From NCBI RefSeq assembly GCF_030264295.1, contig NZ_CP127173.1:4843501-4907500 (forward strand): a stretch of DNA of 64,000 nt, in the 5' to 3' direction. Each line of letters opens with the position of its first letter. Position 1 is the first letter of the stretch. Below are positions 1-8,488 of this stretch, one piece after another. This DNA comes from Amycolatopsis nalaikhensis. Its GTDB lineage: Bacteria > Actinomycetota > Actinomycetes > Mycobacteriales > Pseudonocardiaceae. The notes under the pieces were generated by a model, which did not search any database, had not been told where the DNA came from, and saw only the letters and a program-made list of their open reading frames with translations. A program made the position numbers and the translations under genes.

Positions 1-5
1 TGAAC

Positions 6-482
6 TCAGGCGCCCGGCGGCAGGAGCGGACCGCCGCTCCAGTGCTGGAACACGAGGTTCGTGTGCACGCGGGCGACCTCGTCGCGCGCGGTCAGCTCGT
101 CGAGGACCAGGCGCTGCAGCTCGCCCGCGGAACTCGTCGCGACGTGCGCGAGGAAGTCGTCCGGCCCGGTGAGGTGGTAGACCGCGCGGACCTCCGGCAG
201 CGACAGCAGGTGCTCGACGAACGCGTCCACCAGCGGCCGCCGGTGCGGACGCACCTGGACGAACAGGAACGCCTCCAGCGGCCGCCCCAGCTTCGCCGCG
301 TCGACCGACGCGTGCTGGCCGGTGATGACGCCGGTGTCCCGCAGCCGCGCCACCCGGTCCAGGCACGTCGACGGCGCGAGCCCGACCGCGGCCGCGAGGT
401 CCTTGTTGGTGATCCGGGCATCGTTCTGCAGCAGCCGCAGAATTTCGAGATCAACCGGACTCAGTTCGACAGGAGTGGACAT
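6..482 (-). CDS. Lrp/AsnC family transcriptional regulator
   Basis: A 158-residue protein with an N-terminal winged helix-turn-helix (about residues 8-60; the stretch DARITNKDLAAAVGLAPSTC is typical of AsnC/Lrp) followed by an RAM ligand-binding domain. Length fits the family. The ATG at 482 was chosen because the conserved HTH starts about ten residues later; longer in-frame starts would run through the divergent promoter. It is transcribed away from the PLP-dependent lyase gene that begins 58 bp away, and Lrp regulators usually control the adjacent divergent amino-acid gene. By analogy with the mdeR-mdeA pair it probably senses an amino acid such as methionine; the ligand is inferred. Confidence 0.9.
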   Translation of the reverse strand: MSTPVELSPVDLEILRLLQNDARITNKDLAAAVGLAPSTCLDRVARLRDTGVITGQHASVDAAKLGRPLEAFLFVQVRPHRRPLVDAFVEHLLSLPEVRAVYHLTGPDDFLAHVATSSAGELQRLVLDELTARDEVARVHTNLVFQHWSGGPLLPPGA

Positions 483-540
483 CGGCGAATGATATCCGAG
501 ACTCTTGTCCTGGATCCGGTGAAAGCCCGACCATGCGAGC

Positions 541-1659
541 ATGACTTCCTCGCTGCGCACGCGGGCCGTCCACGCCGGCCGTGACGACCTCACGGACCTC
601 GGCGTGCACGCCGCCCCGCTCGACCTGTCGACGACGTACCCGTCCCGCGACAGTGCCGCCGAAGCCGCCCGGATCGACGAGTTCGCCGCCGGTGGCGAAC
701 TCGACGGCCCGCCGATCTACGGCCGGGTGGGCAACCCGACCGTGGACCGGTTCGAGCGGGCACTCGCCGAACTCGAGGGCTTCGACCACGGCGTCGCGTT
801 CGCCAGCGGCATGGCCGCGGTGTCGGCCTGCCTGCTTTCCGCGGTGGCGCAAGGGAAACGCCACATCGTCGCGGTCCGGCCGCTGTACGGCTGCAGTGAC
901 CACCTGCTCGAGTCCGGGCTGCTCGGCACCGAGGTGACGTGGACCGCGCCCGAGGGCGTCGCCGCCGCGCTGCGCCCCGACACCGGGCTGGTGTTCGTCG
1001 AGACGCCCGCGAACCCCACGCTCGCCGAGGTCGACATCGCCGAGCTGGCCGCCGCCTGCGGGGACGTGCCACTGGCCGTGGACAACACGTTCGCCACGCC
1101 GGTGCTGCAGCGCCCCGGCCACCACGGCGCGCGGATCGTCCTGCACAGCGCGACGAAGTTCCTCGGCGGCCACGGCGACGTCATGGGCGGGATCGTCGCG
1201 TGCGACGCCGAGGAAGCCGCACGGCTGCGCCAGATCCGCTTCGCCACCGGCGGCGTGCTGCACCCGCTGGCCGGATACATGTTGCTGCGCGGGCTTTCCA
1301 CGCTGCCGCTGCGCGTGAACGCGGCGTCAGCGACGGCCGCGACGCTCGCCGAGCGCCTCGCCACGCACCCGGCGGTGACCGCCGTCCACCACCCGCGGAT
1401 CGGCGGGCCGCTGGTGGCGTTCGAGGTCGACGGCGACCCGCACGCCCTGATCGGCGCCGTCCGGCTGATCACGCCCGCGGTCAGCCTGGGCAGCGTCGAC
1501 ACGCTGATCCAGCACCCCGGGTCGATCAGCCACCGCATCGTCGACGAGGGCGACCGCCACGGCGCCGGCGTCACCGACCAGCTGATCCGGATGTCCGTCG
1601 GACTCGAGGACGTCGAGGACCTCTGGGCCGATCTGGAGCAGGCGCTGAAGGCGCTTTAA
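541..1659 (+). CDS. Cys/Met metabolism PLP-dependent lyase, probably methionine gamma-lyase
   Basis: A 372-residue fold-type I PLP enzyme of the trans-sulfuration family. The PLP lysine is Lys206 in HSATKFLGGHGD, and the cofactor-binding aspartate is Asp181 in VDNTF. The stretch PLYGC (Tyr116, Cys118) matches the Tyr114-Cys116 pair of Pseudomonas methionine gamma-lyase; most cystathionine gamma-synthases and lyases lack this cysteine. It would cleave methionine to methanethiol, 2-oxobutyrate and ammonia in the cytosol. The protein is somewhat shorter than the usual 390-400 residues. The divergent Lrp gene supports an amino-acid catabolic role. The alternative is cystathionine gamma-lyase or synthase. 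Its stop overlaps the convergent FmdB gene by 4 bp. Confidence 0.8.
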   Translation: MTSSLRTRAVHAGRDDLTDLGVHAAPLDLSTTYPSRDSAAEAARIDEFAAGGELDGPPIYGRVGNPTVDRFERALAELEGFDHGVAFASGMAAVSACLLSAVAQGKRHIVAVRPLYGCSDHLLESGLLGTEVTWTAPEGVAAALRPDTGLVFVETPANPTLAEVDIAELAAACGDVPLAVDNTFATPVLQRPGHHGARIVLHSATKFLGGHGDVMGGIVACDAEEAARLRQIRFATGGVLHPLAGYMLLRGLSTLPLRVNAASATAATLAERLATHPAVTAVHHPRIGGPLVAFEVDGDPHALIGAVRLITPAVSLGSVDTLIQHPGSISHRIVDEGDRHGAGVTDQLIRMSVGLEDVEDLWADLEQALKAL

Positions 1660-1868
1660 CCGCAGCAGCCGCCACCACAGCAGCCACCGCCACCACCCGC
1701 CGGGACCGCGGGCCCGCTCGCGGCCCCGGTGAGGGCGACGGTGGTGAGCAGCTTGACGGTGTCGGTGTGCCCCTCAGGGCAGGACGCCGGCGCGCTGGAT
1801 TCGCTCATCGGGCGCAGGAGCTCGAAGGTCTCGGTGCACTCGCGGCAGCGGTAGGCGTAGGTCGGCAT
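1656..1868 (-). CDS. FmdB family zinc-ribbon protein
   Basis: A 70-residue protein starting MPTYAYRCREC, the signature of FmdB/CxxC_CXXC_SSSS regulatory proteins. Cys8, Cys11 and Cys30 (in CPEGH) form most of a zinc-ribbon site. The last ten residues are a Gly/Cys-rich tail with paired cysteines (GGCCGGGCCG), common in actinobacterial members and possibly a second metal site. The ATG at 1868 is the only start that gives the conserved N-terminus. The function of the family is poorly known. Confidence 0.85.
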   Translation of the reverse strand: MPTYAYRCRECTETFELLRPMSESSAPASCPEGHTDTVKLLTTVALTGAASGPAVPAGGGGGCCGGGCCG

Positions 1869-1913
1869 GCGGTGATTATCGCCGGGCCGGCCGGGGGATG
1901 GGAAGCTGGGCGC

Positions 1914-3038
1914 GTGCAGCCGCCTTCGCTCGCCGACGTCCCGCACCTCGGCCAGGTCGTCCCGTCCCTGCTCGCCGCGCTCGGGGTGCCCGGCTGCGCC
2001 GACACGCTGACGCTGCCGGAGGCGCGCAGTGCCGCCGTGCTGCTCGTCGACGGGCTCGGCTGGGAGCTGCTCGCCGAGCACGCCGCGGACGCCCCGGTGC
2101 TGACCGAGCTCGCCCGGGAGTCGCTGCGGGTGGGCTTCCCCTCGACGACCGCCGCCGGGGTGGCCGCCATCGGCACCGGGCTCGCGTCCGGCGAGCACGG
2201 CATGGTCGGCTACACGTTCGAGATGCCCGGCACGGGCGTGCTCAACGCGTTGCGCTGGTGCAGCCACGAAGACGGCAGCGACCTGCGTGGTGCGCTCCCG
2301 CCCCGCGAGGTGCAGCCGTTGCCGACGACGTTCGAGCGCGCCGCGTCGGCCGGGATCGACGCGGCCGTGGTGTCTTCGGCCAAGTTCCGCGACACGGCCT
2401 TGACCCTGGCCACCCAGGGCGGGGCGCAGTACGCCGGGGTCCACGCGCTGGGCGACCTCGCCGCGCGGACGTTGTCGATGCTCGACGGGCGCGCGTTCTG
2501 CTACGCCTACCACAGCGAACTCGACCTGCTCGGGCACGTGTACGGACCCGGCTCGGCCGCGTGGCGGATGCAGCTGCGGCAGGTCGACCGGCTCGTCGAG
2601 TCCCTTGTGGACGGTCTGCCGCCGGGCGCGCTGCTCGCCGTGGTGGCCGACCACGGGATGGTGACCGTCGACGACAAGCTCGACCTCGAAGAGACGCCGG
2701 AGCTGCTCGAGGGCGTCCGGACGTTCGGGGGCGAGGTCCGCGCCCGCCACGTCTACACCGAGCCCGGCGCGGCCGTGGACGTGCTCGCGGCCTGGCGGGC
2801 GGTGCTCGGCGAGCGGGCCTGGGTGCGCTCGCGGGAGGAAGCCGTCGCCGAGGGGTGGTTCGGGCACACCGTCAGCGACCGGGTGCTGCCGCGGATCGGC
2901 GACGTCGTCGCCGCGGCCCGAGGGCGGTTCGGGATGGTGCGGGGGCTCGCCGAAGCCGTCGAGACGTCGCTGGTCGGGCAGCACGGTTCGCTCACCACCG
3001 CCGAACAGCTCGTTCCGCTGGCCCTCGCCCAGGGCTGA
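1914..3038 (+). CDS. Alkaline phosphatase / nucleotide pyrophosphatase superfamily protein
   Basis: A 374-residue protein with the metal-site pattern of type I phosphodiesterase/nucleotide pyrophosphatases: an early Asp in LLVDGLGWELL, the nucleophile region FPSTTAAGVAAIGTG, the metal-binding stretch YHSELDLLGHVYG and a late VVADHGM. It probably hydrolyses a phosphodiester or phosphonate; the substrate cannot be read from sequence. No signal peptide is evident, so it is likely cytoplasmic. The GTG at 1914 was chosen because it directly precedes the conserved region; the frame is open far upstream but that part has no coding character. Confidence 0.85.
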   Translation: MQPPSLADVPHLGQVVPSLLAALGVPGCADTLTLPEARSAAVLLVDGLGWELLAEHAADAPVLTELARESLRVGFPSTTAAGVAAIGTGLASGEHGMVGYTFEMPGTGVLNALRWCSHEDGSDLRGALPPREVQPLPTTFERAASAGIDAAVVSSAKFRDTALTLATQGGAQYAGVHALGDLAARTLSMLDGRAFCYAYHSELDLLGHVYGPGSAAWRMQLRQVDRLVESLVDGLPPGALLAVVADHGMVTVDDKLDLEETPELLEGVRTFGGEVRARHVYTEPGAAVDVLAAWRAVLGERAWVRSREEAVAEGWFGHTVSDRVLPRIGDVVAAARGRFGMVRGLAEAVETSLVGQHGSLTTAEQLVPLALAQG

Positions 3039-3107
3039 ACCGGGGAACTTTCGCCCGTCCCGTCCCGACCTGTCCAGTGCGTACCGGACTGACGGGAGTG
3101 GGGCGGG

Positions 3108-4208
3108 ATGAGCGGGCTGGACGGGATCGGCGTCGTCGGGGCGGGCGGCGAGGGGCGGGCCGTGGCCGCCTACCTCGCCGCGCGGGGGCTGCCGGTGCAC
3201 CTCTGCACGCGCGATCTCGGGGCGGTGGAAGAGATCGCGCGCCGACGGGAGATCGTCGCCGCCGGGGTGCTCGACGGCCGGTTCCCGCTGCGGGAGGTGA
3301 CCTCGGATCCGGCGAGCCTGGCCGGGCGGGCGGTCGTGCTGATCGCCACGGTGACGACCGCGTACCCGGAGGTCGCCGCCCGGCTCGCGCCGCACCTCGT
3401 GGCCGGGCAGGTCGTGGTGCTGTTTTCCGGGAAGCTCTGCGGGAGCGTCGAGTTCGCGCACGCGCTCGCCGCCGCCGGGGCACCGGAGGTCGACGTCGTC
3501 GAGACGGACGCGCTGTTCGCCGCGCGGCCCGCCGGGACCGGCGGCGTGACCGTGCTCGGGACCAAGGGCTGGAACCTGATCTCCGGCGGCAGCGCGGCCG
3601 CGGTCGAGCGGAACGCCGGACTGCTGCGCGAGTGGTTCCCGATGCTGGAGGTCGCGGGCAACCCGGTCGAGCGTGGCCTGCACGACTTCGGCGCGGTCGC
3701 GCACGTGCCGATCGCGCTGGCCAACCTCGGCCCGATCGACCGCGCGGAGGAGCTGCTCTTCTACGTCGAAGGCGTTTCGCCGCGCACGATCGCGTTGCTG
3801 GAGCGCACCGAAGCCGAGTTCGCCACCGTCGCGCGGGCTTACGGCGCGCGGTTGCTGCCGATGACCGAGGTGCTGGACCGGTACTACGGCTGCACGGCTA
3901 CGACGCTGCTCGACGCGCTGCGAACCGTGGAGCCGTACCGGACGATCGCCGCGCCGACCAGCCTCGACCACCGGTTTCTTTCCGAGGACATCCGGTCCAC
4001 TTTGGTGCCGCTGCAGGCGCTCGCGCGGTGCGCCGGGGTCGCGACGCCGGTGGTGGACGCCGCGATCACGATCATGTCCGTGCTCGGGGGCGAGGATTTC
4101 CGCCGGACCGGGCGGACGCTGGACCGGCTCGGGTGGGCGGGGCTCGGTCACGACGGGATCTTGCGCCGGTTGGGGGCCGGGGACCGGGTGGCGGGGCGGG
4201 CGGCCTGA
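3108..4208 (+). CDS. NAD(P)-dependent opine dehydrogenase family protein
   Basis: A 366-residue protein with an N-terminal Rossmann fold (GVVGAGGEGRAVAAYLAARG, about residues 8-27) and a C-terminal helical domain resembling the octopine/nopaline dehydrogenase domain (VAHVPIALANLGPID, about residue 200). Such enzymes reductively couple a 2-oxo acid to an amine, or do the reverse; staphylopine and pseudopaline synthases are distant relatives. No nicotianamine-synthase-like or exporter gene is adjacent, so a metallophore role is not supported by context. The start is the ATG at 3108, after a G-rich possible ribosome site. The substrate is unknown. Confidence 0.75.
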   Translation: MSGLDGIGVVGAGGEGRAVAAYLAARGLPVHLCTRDLGAVEEIARRREIVAAGVLDGRFPLREVTSDPASLAGRAVVLIATVTTAYPEVAARLAPHLVAGQVVVLFSGKLCGSVEFAHALAAAGAPEVDVVETDALFAARPAGTGGVTVLGTKGWNLISGGSAAAVERNAGLLREWFPMLEVAGNPVERGLHDFGAVAHVPIALANLGPIDRAEELLFYVEGVSPRTIALLERTEAEFATVARAYGARLLPMTEVLDRYYGCTATTLLDALRTVEPYRTIAAPTSLDHRFLSEDIRSTLVPLQALARCAGVATPVVDAAITIMSVLGGEDFRRTGRTLDRLGWAGLGHDGILRRLGAGDRVAGRAA

Positions 4209-4511
4209 CGGCCCTGCGCCGCGCGGTGCCGGGTGGGGCCGACGCTTGCCTGGCTGGGCAGGTCGAGGTGGCGAACGCCGGGTCGGGACCGGGCTGCGCA
4301 GGCCGGGCCGGGCGAGACCTGCTGGGCTGAGCAGGCGGGCCGGGCGCCGGGGAGCCAGTTGAGCGCATGCGGCTCCGCCCGTTATTCCGAGTGCGGGCCG
4401 CGGGGTCGGCCGAGGCGCGTGTGGCTCGGCTGCCGCGGGGCGGGTGGGCCGGGTCTCGCGCCGCCCGGCCCGTCGGCCCGGCCCCGGCACCGCTCCGGAT
4501 ACCGTTTGCGC
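4209..4511 (+). other. GC-rich intergenic spacer without a recognised gene
   Basis: About 300 bp between two plus-strand genes, very rich in G and C with many GGGCCGGG-like words. Open frames cross it on both strands, but none has a recognisable domain or a ribosome site. It probably carries the terminator of the dehydrogenase gene and the promoter of the next small gene; I could not place either. Confidence 0.4.
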
Positions 4512-4817
4512 GTGCCTCGACGGAACCGTCCCGGCCGCCGGTCGGACGGCGGGCCGCCCGAACGTGATCTTGGCGCCGCCAGTGGGTGGGCGCGGGCCGA
4601 GTCCGGGGCCGATGGTGACTGGCTCGTGCGGACCGTTCCCGGCTCGCAGGCCACCAAGTTCTACCGCTGCCCCGGCTGCGACCACGAGATCCGGCCCGGC
4701 ACTCCGCACGTCGTCGTCTGGCCCGCCGACGAAACCGGCTCCGTCGCCGATCGGCGGCACTGGCACCGGGCCTGCTGGGACGCCCGTGCCCGCCGACGGC
4801 CGCACCGCCGCTGGTGA
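4512..4817 (+). CDS. Small conserved actinobacterial zinc-binding-like protein
   Basis: A 101-residue protein, basic at both ends. The core holds CPGCDHEI, HVVVWPAD and a terminal HWHRACW, an arrangement of CxxC plus H..C that suggests a zinc-bound or HNH-like knuckle. I recognise it as a conserved small actinobacterial family often labelled 'ATP/GTP-binding protein' without evidence. The GTG at 4512 fits the usual start, which continues PRRNRPGRRS. Function unknown. Confidence 0.7.
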   Translation: MPRRNRPGRRSDGGPPERDLGAASGWARAESGADGDWLVRTVPGSQATKFYRCPGCDHEIRPGTPHVVVWPADETGSVADRRHWHRACWDARARRRPHRRW

Positions 4818-4851
4818 TCCTTCACTCTTGAGTTGTCAAACAACGCCCGGC

Positions 4852-5349
4852 TCAGCGCCGGTAGTGCCGTGACATCGCGCCGTCGTACATCTCCTCCGTG
4901 TACTCGGTGAAGCCGAGCCGCTCGGCTACTCGCAGCGATGGCTTGTTGTCGATGCTCACGCTCGCCAGCACCGGCACCGACGGCAGCTCGCGGGCGCACC
5001 ACTCGAGCACCGCCTGCCCGGCCTCGACCGCGTACCCCTTGCCCCATGCCGACGGTCGGAACCGGTAGCCGAGGTTGAGCACCTTCTCGCCGTGGAACTC
5101 GCGCAGCCGCACGCCGCACATGCCCAGCACCTCGGTGCCGCCGCGTTCGAGCACCGCCGGATAGCCGAAGCCGTGCTCGGCCCAGTGCGCCAGCCACGTC
5201 GAGAACATCTCCGACGCGCGCGGGACGTCGGGTGGGTTCGGGTTGAAGCGGTTGGTGCGCGGGTCCGTGTGGATGTCGACCATCGCCTGCCGGTCCGCCT
5301 CGTGGAGCGGACGCAGCAGCAGCCGGTCGGTTTCGATGTCGGTGAACAC
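4852..5349 (-). CDS. GNAT family N-acetyltransferase (RimJ/RimL type)
   Basis: A 165-residue acetyltransferase. It begins with the typical ETDRLLLRPL strand, has an acetyl-CoA pyrophosphate-binding region around YRFRPSAWGKGYAVEAG and the conserved end NKPSLRVAERLGF. It would acetylate an amino group of an unknown substrate, possibly a protein N-terminus as in RimJ/RimL. Two starts are possible: GTG 5349 (chosen, since it directly precedes the fold) and ATG 5391, which would overlap the divergent hydrolase gene. Neither has a clear ribosome site. Confidence 0.85.
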   Translation of the reverse strand: MFTDIETDRLLLRPLHEADRQAMVDIHTDPRTNRFNPNPPDVPRASEMFSTWLAHWAEHGFGYPAVLERGGTEVLGMCGVRLREFHGEKVLNLGYRFRPSAWGKGYAVEAGQAVLEWCARELPSVPVLASVSIDNKPSLRVAERLGFTEYTEEMYDGAMSRHYRR

Positions 5350-5380
5350 GTCGGCGAAGCTAGCGCGGGGGTCCGACAAA

Positions 5381-6169
5381 ATGACGCGCATGACCGAACT
5401 GCCGCTGGTCCTCCTCCACGCCTTTCCCCTGGACGCCCGCATGTGGAACGCGGTGCGCGAGCCCCTCGCTTCACACCTTCGGGTGATCACTCCGGACCAG
5501 CGCGGGCTGGGTCGCTCGCCGCTGCCGGAGTCCGGCCGGGAACCGAGCCTCGAAGACGCCGCCCGCGATGTCATCGCTCTGCTTGACCGGCTCGCGCTGG
5601 ACCGCGTGGTGCTCGGCGGCTGCTCGATGGGCGGCTACCTCGCGATGGCCGTGCTGCGGCTCGCGCCGGAGCGGGTCGGCGGGCTCGTCCTCATCGACAC
5701 CAAGGCCACTCCCGACACACCCGAGGCGGCGCAGACCCGGCTCGACGTCGCCGCGCGCGTCGAGCGCGAGGGCATCGCCGGCTGGCTCGCCGAGGCCAAC
5801 CTGCCGAACCTGCTGGCCGAAACCACCCGGACCCGGCGCCCCGATGTGGTCGAGACGGTCCGGGAGATCATCGAGTCGCAGCCACCCGCCGGGATCTCGT
5901 GGACGGCACTGGCCCTGCGGACCCGGCCGGACTCGCTCGACCTGCTGCGGGACTCCGGCGTCCCCGCGCTGGTCGTCGTCGGCGAGGAAGACCCCATCAC
6001 GCCGGTGGCCGCGGCGAGCGCGATGGTCGAGGTCATGCCCGGCGCGACGCTCGTCGTGCTCCCCGGTGCCGGGCACCTGACCCCGCTGGAGGACCCGGCG
6101 GGCGTGGTCGAGGCGATCCTGTCCTGGTACCCGGCGACGCGCGACGCGGAGGCGGAGCGCGGAGAGTGA
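5381..6169 (+). CDS. Alpha/beta hydrolase
   Basis: A 262-residue alpha/beta hydrolase. The oxyanion region is LLHAFPLD near the N-terminus, the nucleophile elbow is GGCSMGGYL with Ser as nucleophile, the acid is the Asp in EEDPITP and the histidine is in GAGHLTPLEDP. It resembles 3-oxoadipate enol-lactonase-like hydrolases, but nothing nearby indicates aromatic catabolism. The ATG at 5381 is chosen because a GGGGG run lies 9 bases before it; ATG 5390 is an alternative. It diverges from the GNAT gene. Confidence 0.85.
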   Translation: MTRMTELPLVLLHAFPLDARMWNAVREPLASHLRVITPDQRGLGRSPLPESGREPSLEDAARDVIALLDRLALDRVVLGGCSMGGYLAMAVLRLAPERVGGLVLIDTKATPDTPEAAQTRLDVAARVEREGIAGWLAEANLPNLLAETTRTRRPDVVETVREIIESQPPAGISWTALALRTRPDSLDLLRDSGVPALVVVGEEDPITPVAAASAMVEVMPGATLVVLPGAGHLTPLEDPAGVVEAILSWYPATRDAEAERGE

Positions 6170-6582
6170 CCGCGGGAAATGCCGCCCGGCCGGGGGATCC
6201 GCGGCCGGTGAGACGACGAGCACACCACGTTCCGTGAGGAGCCGGGATCCGGCGACGCCGCCTTCCGTTCCGGTCGCGCCCGGTCCCATGAGTCGGGTGC
6301 CCAGCGGCGGCCGCGCGACCTGCGGACCCGGTCTCACCTGCGCGTTCGAGCGTCCGGAACGTGCCTCCGGGCGGGCTCCGGCGGGGCGGGCCGGGCGGTC
6401 ACGGCCCGTGCCGCGCGGACCGCGTTCCGCGCGGATCCGCCGACGGCGGCCCGATCTTGCCAGCCGGTGCGCGCGACTGTCGGTAGCGAGGGCTACGATC
6501 CCCTTGACCGCCGGAACCGGGCCCCGCCCGCGCCCGGCGGCCTGACGATGACCACCACAAGGTTTCAGTGTTGGAGGCAGGA
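6170..6582 (+). other. Intergenic region upstream of ctaD
   Basis: A 413-bp spacer between the hydrolase and cytochrome oxidase genes. It contains GC-rich sequence with short open frames of no recognisable content. The ctaD promoter must lie here; a weak -10-like TACGAT around 6495 is the best candidate I see. The only strong signal is the ribosome site GGAGG at 6573-6577, just before ctaD. Confidence 0.4.
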
Positions 6583-8370
6583 GTGACGGCCGTAGCCCCC
6601 AAGCCGATCGCCACGCGCCCGTATCCCGCGCGCGAGTCGGTTAAGGGTTCGTACCTGCTGCGGTTGTTCCGCACGACGGACCACAAGCAGATCGGGATCA
6701 TGTACCTGGTCACGTCGTTCGCCTTCTTCATGGCGGGCGGCGCGATGGCCATGCTCATCCGCACCGAGCTCGCCCGGCCCGGGCAGCAGTTCCTGTCCCA
6801 AGAGCAGTACAACCAGCTGTTCACCATGCACGGCACGGTGATGCTGCTGCTGTACGCGACCCCGATCCTGTTCGGTTTCGCGAACTTCATCCTGCCGCTG
6901 CAGATCGGCTCGCCGGACGTCGCCTTCCCGCGGCTGAACGCGTTCTCGTACTGGCTGTACCTGTTCGGCGGCCTGATCGTGATCTCCGGCTTCCTGACCC
7001 CGGGTGGCGCCGCCGACTTCGGCTGGTTCGCCTACACCCCGCTGTCGGACGCGATCCACTCGCCGGGCGTCGGCGCGGACCTGTGGATCTCCGGCCTGGT
7101 GGTCGGTGGTCTCGGCACCATCCTCGGCGCGGTCAACATGATCACCACGGTGGTCTGCCTGCGCGCGCCGGGCATGACGATGTACCGGATGCCGATCTTC
7201 ACCTGGAACATCCTGGTGACGTCGATCCTGATCCTGCTCGCCTTCCCGATCCTGACCGCGGCCCTGATGGGCCTGCTGGCGGACCGGCACCTCGGGGCGC
7301 ACGTGTTCGACCCCGAAAACGGCGGCGTGATCCTCTGGCAGCACCTCTTCTGGTTCTTCGGCCATCCCGAGGTGTACATCGTCGCGCTCCCGTTCTTCGG
7401 GATCGTGTCGGAGATCTTCCCGGTGTTCAGCCGGAAACCGATGTTCGGCTACAAGAGCCTGGTCTGGGCGACGCTGGCCATCGCGGCGCTGTCGGTCGCG
7501 GTGTGGGCGCACCACATGTACGCCACCGGCGCCGTGCTGCTGCCGTTCTTCTCCTTCATGACCTTCCTGATCGCGGTCCCGACCGGCGTGAAGTTCTTCA
7601 ACTGGATCGGCACGATGTGGAAGGGTCAGCTGTCCTTCGAGACGCCGATGATCTTCTCGATGGGCTTCATCGTCACGTTCCTCTTCGGCGGCCTGACCGG
7701 CATCATGCTGGCCGCGCCGGCGATCGACTTCCACGTGTCGGACAGCTACTTCGTCGTCGCGCACTTCCACTACGTGCTGTACGGCACGATCGTGTTCGCC
7801 ACCTTCGCCGGCATCTACTTCTGGTTCCCGAAGATCACCGGCCGGATGATGGACGAGAAGCTCGGCAAGTGGCACTTCTGGACCACGTTCATCGGCTTCC
7901 ACATGACCTTCCTCGTCCAGCACTGGCTGGGCGCCGAGGGCATGCCGCGCCGGTACGCGGACTACCTGACCAGTGACGGCTTCACCACGCTGAACACAAT
8001 CTCGACGATCGGCGCGTACATCCTCGGTGCCTCGACGCTGCCGTTCATCTGGAACGTCTTCAAGAGCTACCGCTACGGCGAGATCGTCACGGTGGACGAC
8101 CCGTGGGGCTACGGCAACTCGCTGGAGTGGGCGACCTCCTGCCCGCCGCCGCGGCACAACTTCACCGAGCTGCCCCGGATCCGTTCCGAGCGCCCGGCGT
8201 TCGAGCTGCACTACCCGCACATGATCGAGCGCATCCACAACGAGGGCGAGATCGGCTTCTTCGGCAAGCAGCGGGTCAACAGCCACGCGGCGCCGTCGCA
8301 GCTGCTCACCGAAGCGGTGATCCCCGGAGACCACTCCAAGGACAACGCCAGCGAGCAGGGCGACAAGTAA
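6583..8370 (+). CDS. ctaD: Cytochrome c oxidase subunit I (aa3-type)
   Basis: A 595-residue, about 12-helix membrane protein, the catalytic subunit of the aa3 terminal oxidase, which reduces oxygen and pumps protons. The haem a ligand is in the TMHGTVMLLL helix, the CuB histidine with its cross-linked tyrosine is in WFFGHPEVYI, two further CuB histidines are in VWAHHMYATG, and the haem a3/a ligands are in VAHFHYVLYG. The GTG at 6583 is the start, with GGAGG five bases before it; a TTG-side extension would lie upstream of that site. It is followed by a strong terminator and then serB, the same neighbour order as in mycobacteria. Confidence 0.97.
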   Translation: MTAVAPKPIATRPYPARESVKGSYLLRLFRTTDHKQIGIMYLVTSFAFFMAGGAMAMLIRTELARPGQQFLSQEQYNQLFTMHGTVMLLLYATPILFGFANFILPLQIGSPDVAFPRLNAFSYWLYLFGGLIVISGFLTPGGAADFGWFAYTPLSDAIHSPGVGADLWISGLVVGGLGTILGAVNMITTVVCLRAPGMTMYRMPIFTWNILVTSILILLAFPILTAALMGLLADRHLGAHVFDPENGGVILWQHLFWFFGHPEVYIVALPFFGIVSEIFPVFSRKPMFGYKSLVWATLAIAALSVAVWAHHMYATGAVLLPFFSFMTFLIAVPTGVKFFNWIGTMWKGQLSFETPMIFSMGFIVTFLFGGLTGIMLAAPAIDFHVSDSYFVVAHFHYVLYGTIVFATFAGIYFWFPKITGRMMDEKLGKWHFWTTFIGFHMTFLVQHWLGAEGMPRRYADYLTSDGFTTLNTISTIGAYILGASTLPFIWNVFKSYRYGEIVTVDDPWGYGNSLEWATSCPPPRHNFTELPRIRSERPAFELHYPHMIERIHNEGEIGFFGKQRVNSHAAPSQLLTEAVIPGDHSKDNASEQGDK

Positions 8371-8385
8371 CACCCTGAACGAGTG

Positions 8386-8422
8386 AGCGCGTGCCCGGCT
8401 TTTGTGAAGCCGGGCACGCGCT
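8386..8422 (+). terminator. Hairpin terminator downstream of ctaD
   Basis: A perfect 16-bp inverted repeat (8386-8401 and 8407-8422) closes a 5-base TTGTG loop, 15 bases after the ctaD stop. The stem is very GC-rich and no long T run follows, as is usual in actinobacteria. It separates ctaD from serB. Confidence 0.8.
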
Positions 8423-8488
8423 CTACTTATGTCCGAGCCCGGACCGGCAGACTGAGCGTGCAGCGTTGCCGAACGAGGGAATGACCCA

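Noticed and set aside
3108..4208. Metallophore biosynthesis locus
   Set aside because: Only the dehydrogenase-like gene is present; no nicotianamine-synthase-like, transporter or Fur-type elements nearby.
1656..4805. A 1049-codon minus-strand open frame covering several plus-strand genes
   Set aside because: It runs opposite to well-supported enzymes, is rich in Arg, Pro, Gly and His, and arises from high GC. Only its last 70 codons (FmdB) are real.
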